The notes under the pieces are model-generated. The model did no database searches. It was not told the DNA's origin and was given only the letters and a program-made list of their open reading frames with translations. DNA of 17,178 nucleotides. It comes from DASVSE01 sp036399715. GTDB lineage: Bacteria > Bacteroidota > Rhodothermia > Rhodothermales > Rubricoccaceae. The stretch covers positions 1 through 17,178 of the forward strand of contig DASWMO010000002.1 of assembly GCA_036399715.1 (NCBI GenBank), read 5' to 3'. Positions 15,274 through 17,178 of the stretch are shown here, in pieces. Numbering within the stretch: the first letter of the stretch is position 1; every line of letters begins with the position of its first letter. The position numbers and the translations under genes were made by a program.

Positions 15274-16140
15274 TCAGGCCGCCGAGAGGGCCGCCGCGCC
15301 GGGCGCCGCGCTCGCCGGCGGGGCCGTCCGGCTGCGCCACGCGAGCAGGCCGAACACGACCGCGAGCCCGATCAGGCCCGGCAGGCCCGCCAGCGGCACG
15401 CGGTACGCGACGCAAATAGCGACGGAGAATGCAGAATTGAGCGCGTAGAAGCGCGGCGCCCACTCGCGGACGAACGCGTCGGGCCGGGGCGCGAGGCCGC
15501 CGAGCAGGAACTCGTAGCCCGCCGCGATGAGGGCCGACGTCAGCGCCCAGCCAGCCCAGTTGACGAGCGGCATCCCGAAAAAGACGCCGCCGACCTCGTA
15601 CTTCCAGAACGGAAAGGCGTGGCTCATCGCAGGGTCGAGGGCGACGTCCCACAGGACCATGAACAGTGCGACGGCCCCGATCCGGCCCCAGCGCCCGAGC
15701 CCGAGCCGCCGCGCGAGGTCGAGCGAGACGATCGAGATCGCGTACCACGACGGCGGGATGAGCCACGGCACATGGCCGCCAATCTTGGCACCGAGAAAAT
15801 CGCCGTACGAGTAGGGTCCGAAGGGGAAACCGGTCGTCGTCCCGACGAGCTCTGCCGTCGCACCGACGAGGCAGCCGATGGCGAGGAAGCCCAGCGACCG
15901 CCGCCAGCCGAGCTCGCCGAGGTAGAGCGCGAATGCGAGCACGAGCAGCATGCCCATGTTGACCCACGTCGGCAGCTTGATGAGGTCGTCGAGCAGCAGG
16001 CCGGTCGCGTCGGCGATGGCCGTCAGGGCCGAGGTCGCCGGGCCGGGGGCGTAGTTGAGCAGAAACGCCCCGGCGAGGCTGAACACGACCGAGCCGGCGA
16101 ACAGCGCGAAGGCGACGAGGAAGACACGGCGGTGGGTCAC
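15274..16140 (-). CDS. cruF: CruF-type carotenoid 1,2-hydratase (DUF422 membrane protein)
   Basis: The DUF422 family includes CruF (gamma-carotene 1',2'-hydratase) and the archaeal bisanhydrobacterioruberin hydratase, which add water across the terminal double bond of acyclic carotenoid ends. This 288-residue protein has about seven membrane helices. The family motifs are clear: AELVGTTTGFPFGPYSYG (96-113), VPWLIPPSWYAIS (124-136), DVALDPAM (165-172), FWKYEVGG (178-185) and FFGMPLVNWAGW (187-198). FWKY replaces the more usual FWxW. The product, a tertiary alcohol, is the natural acceptor for the glycosyltransferase encoded downstream. I chose GTG at 16140 because the first membrane helix follows at once; the frame stays open to 16365 but that part has no resemblance to the family. 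It is the first gene of the carotenoid run. Confidence 0.92.
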   Translation of the reverse strand: MTHRRVFLVAFALFAGSVVFSLAGAFLLNYAPGPATSALTAIADATGLLLDDLIKLPTWVNMGMLLVLAFALYLGELGWRRSLGFLAIGCLVGATAELVGTTTGFPFGPYSYGDFLGAKIGGHVPWLIPPSWYAISIVSLDLARRLGLGRWGRIGAVALFMVLWDVALDPAMSHAFPFWKYEVGGVFFGMPLVNWAGWALTSALIAAGYEFLLGGLAPRPDAFVREWAPRFYALNSAFSVAICVAYRVPLAGLPGLIGLAVVFGLLAWRSRTAPPASAAPGAAALSAA

Positions 16141-16357
16141 GAGAAGCAGCCGAGGCGGAAAGCGAAGAGGACGTACCGGAGCACCCCGGGCGCGGATCCG
16201 CCCGGCGTGACGGGTGGCCGCAGAATCTAGCGTCGCGCCCTGAACGCCCCGCTGAGGTGCTGGCTTTCCCGGTGTCGTTCGGCCCGGCCACCACACGGCC
16301 GTCCGCCGTGTCGAGACGGACGCAGTACCATTCCGCCCTCCCGAAGCCGCCCCGTCC
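16141..16357. promoter_or_regulatory. Divergent intergenic region between the carotenoid run and the WbqC-like gene
   Basis: This 217-bp region must carry start signals for both directions. On the - strand, TAGATTCTG at about 16222-16230 resembles the Bacteroidota TAnnTTTG element and would give a leader of about 75 nt before cruF. On the + strand, TACCATTC near 16326-16333 is a weaker match before the GTG at 16358. No partner TTG elements are clear. Confidence 0.3.
16186..16205 (-). repeat. Inverted repeat in the presumed cruF leader
   Basis: The arms CCGGGCG (16186-16192) and CGCCCGG (16199-16205) are perfectly complementary. The centre overlaps the perfect palindrome CGGATCCG (16193-16200). 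It lies 46 bp upstream of the cruF GTG and downstream of the possible promoter, a reasonable place for an operator or leader hairpin. In DNA this GC-rich such repeats also arise by chance. Confidence 0.35.
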
Positions 16358-17050
16358 GTGCTCACCGTCCGTCCGCCCGACTACTTCCCGCCGGCCGCGC
16401 ATGCGGCCCTCCTCGCGACGGCCGACCGCGTCGTGCTCGCGGACACGTTCGCCTTCAGCCGGCAGGCCACGCACAACCGGGCGCGGATCCTGACGTCGCA
16501 GGGCGCACAGTGGATCACGGTCCCACGCGGGCATGCGCCCGTCGGGACGCCGCTCGGCGCGGTCGCGGTCGTCGCCGACGGGTGGCCGCGGCGGCACCTG
16601 CGGGCCCTCCGGGCGGCGTACGGCATGGCGCCGTTCGCCGAAGCGCTCCTGCCCGAGGTCGAGGCGATCCTGTCTGAACAGTACGCGTCGCTCGGCGCAC
16701 TCACTGCCGCGGCCACGGCGTGGACCGTCCGCCGCCTCGGCGGCACGGCCGACGTGGCGCTCGCGTCCGAAATGCCCGGTGCGCCGGCGACCCTGGCGGC
16801 CGTCTGGGAGGCCGCCGGCCGGCCGGCCCTGCTCTCGCTCACGCCCGACCGCGACCGGGCCGCCCTCGCCGGCCTCGGCGCGACCGTCGAGGCGTTCACA
16901 TTCGGCGAGATGCAGCGGCGGCAGGTCTGGCCCCCAGCTCCTGACTCGGGTGATGCCGCGACGGGCCTCACGACCGGCCTGAGCGCGCTCGACGTGCTTT
17001 TGACCTACGGCGGGGGCGCGCGGACCGCCCTGCTCGGACCCGAGGTCTGA
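16358..17050 (+). CDS. WbqC-family protein
   Basis: This 230-residue protein matches the WbqC-like pattern. The N-terminal VRPPDYFPPAAHAALLATAD is followed by VVLADTFAFSRQATHNRARILT (Phe/Gln-rich and Asn-Arg pair), then QWITVPRGHAP with the conserved Trp-x-Thr-Val-Pro. The family is named after a protein of O-antigen gene clusters, and its biochemical role is not settled. No signal peptide or membrane helix is visible, so it is probably cytoplasmic. The C-terminal part includes LSALDVLLTYGG, corresponding to the family's ending with a short Leu/Asp helix. The start is taken as GTG at 16358, since homology begins within five residues. It is transcribed away from cruF; no other glycan gene is visible beside it apart from the carotenoid-run glycosyltransferase. 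Confidence 0.82.
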   Translation: MLTVRPPDYFPPAAHAALLATADRVVLADTFAFSRQATHNRARILTSQGAQWITVPRGHAPVGTPLGAVAVVADGWPRRHLRALRAAYGMAPFAEALLPEVEAILSEQYASLGALTAAATAWTVRRLGGTADVALASEMPGAPATLAAVWEAAGRPALLSLTPDRDRAALAGLGATVEAFTFGEMQRRQVWPPAPDSGDAATGLTTGLSALDVLLTYGGGARTALLGPEV

Positions 17051-17064
17051 GGCGACCGCCGGGG

Positions 17065-17178
17065 CTACGCCGCATCGACGACGAACGTGTGGTCCCGGAC
17101 GACGGTGTCGAGGAACGCCTCGGCGTCCATGTCGACCGCCGGCAGGCCGAGGCGCGCCTCGACGGCGAGCTTGGCGCG
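17065..17178 (-). CDS. C-terminal end of an unidentified protein (5' end outside the window)
   Basis: On the - strand the last 114 bases form an open frame of 37 codons ending in TAG at 17067-17065. All but one of these codons end in G or C, matching real genes here. The product ends with AFLDTVVRDHTFVVDAA. I cannot assign a family from so short a piece. It converges on the WbqC-like gene, whose stop is 14 bp away. Confidence 0.6.
   Translation of the reverse strand, partial: RAKLAVEARLGLPAVDMDAEAFLDTVVRDHTFVVDAA

Noticed and set aside
15272..16597. Upstream extension of the phytoene synthase frame
   Set aside because: It overlaps cruF in another frame; cruF has strong family motifs, and the GTG at 15271 fits the 2-bp spacing.
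1..17178. CRISPR array, tRNA, rRNA, insertion sequence or phage genes
   Set aside because: No spaced direct repeats, cloverleaf-like sequence, transposase motif or phage structural gene was seen on either strand.

Overview
The window is very GC-rich (about 70% by eye), densely coded, and almost every codon ends in G or C. Several traits suggest a GC-rich member of the Bacteroidota/Rhodothermota lineage, for example a Salinibacter-, Rhodothermus- or Rubricoccus-like bacterium. The SecA tail is the Bacteroidota type rather than a zinc-binding type. There is a bacterial family-B DNA polymerase and a cruF-type carotenoid cluster. The translation starts I examined have no clear Shine-Dalgarno sequence. 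The taxon is an inference; no rRNA or other definitive marker is present.

Layout. Positions 1-3615 (+ strand) hold the 3' end of secA, then recN, then a sirtuin gene split by a one-base frameshift. Positions 3620-9308 (- strand) hold, in transcription order, an M15-peptidase-like membrane protein (DUF5715-like), an exported DUF2059-like protein, a family-B DNA polymerase, a FAS1 lipoprotein and a TIP30-like NAD(P)-binding protein. Positions 9374-9985 (+ strand) hold a lone CcmA-like ABC ATPase. Positions 10010-16140 (- strand) form one continuous run: cruF-like carotenoid hydratase, crtB phytoene synthase, a PlsC-type acyltransferase, an exported TPR-like protein of unknown role, a family-2 glycosyltransferase, a LapA-like membrane protein and CorA. 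A WbqC-like gene (16358-17050, + strand) diverges from this run. The window ends in the C-terminus of an unidentified gene on the - strand.

How the genes fit together. The clearest system is the cruF-crtB-acyltransferase-(TPR protein)-glycosyltransferase set. CrtB makes phytoene, CruF hydrates an acyclic end group to a tertiary alcohol, the glycosyltransferase would attach a sugar, and the acyltransferase would esterify that sugar. This is the logic of salinixanthin or chlorobactene-glucoside-ester type carotenoids. The genes are joined by stop/start overlaps or 2-bp gaps, except for one 118-bp gap. The embedded TPR-like protein, whose stop codon overlaps the glycosyltransferase start, is the most interesting unknown. 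The desaturase, cyclase and ketolase genes needed to complete the pathway are not in the window.

Other points of note: G-rich/C-rich hairpins placed 6-7 nt before two start codons; a low-GC patch of unusual codons inside the acyltransferase gene; a Met/His motif in the FAS1 lipoprotein; and an ABC ATPase with an altered H-loop, no adjacent permease and no standard start codon where its first beta strand begins. I saw no tRNA, rRNA, CRISPR array, insertion sequence or phage gene, and no stretch above 300 bp without a gene.
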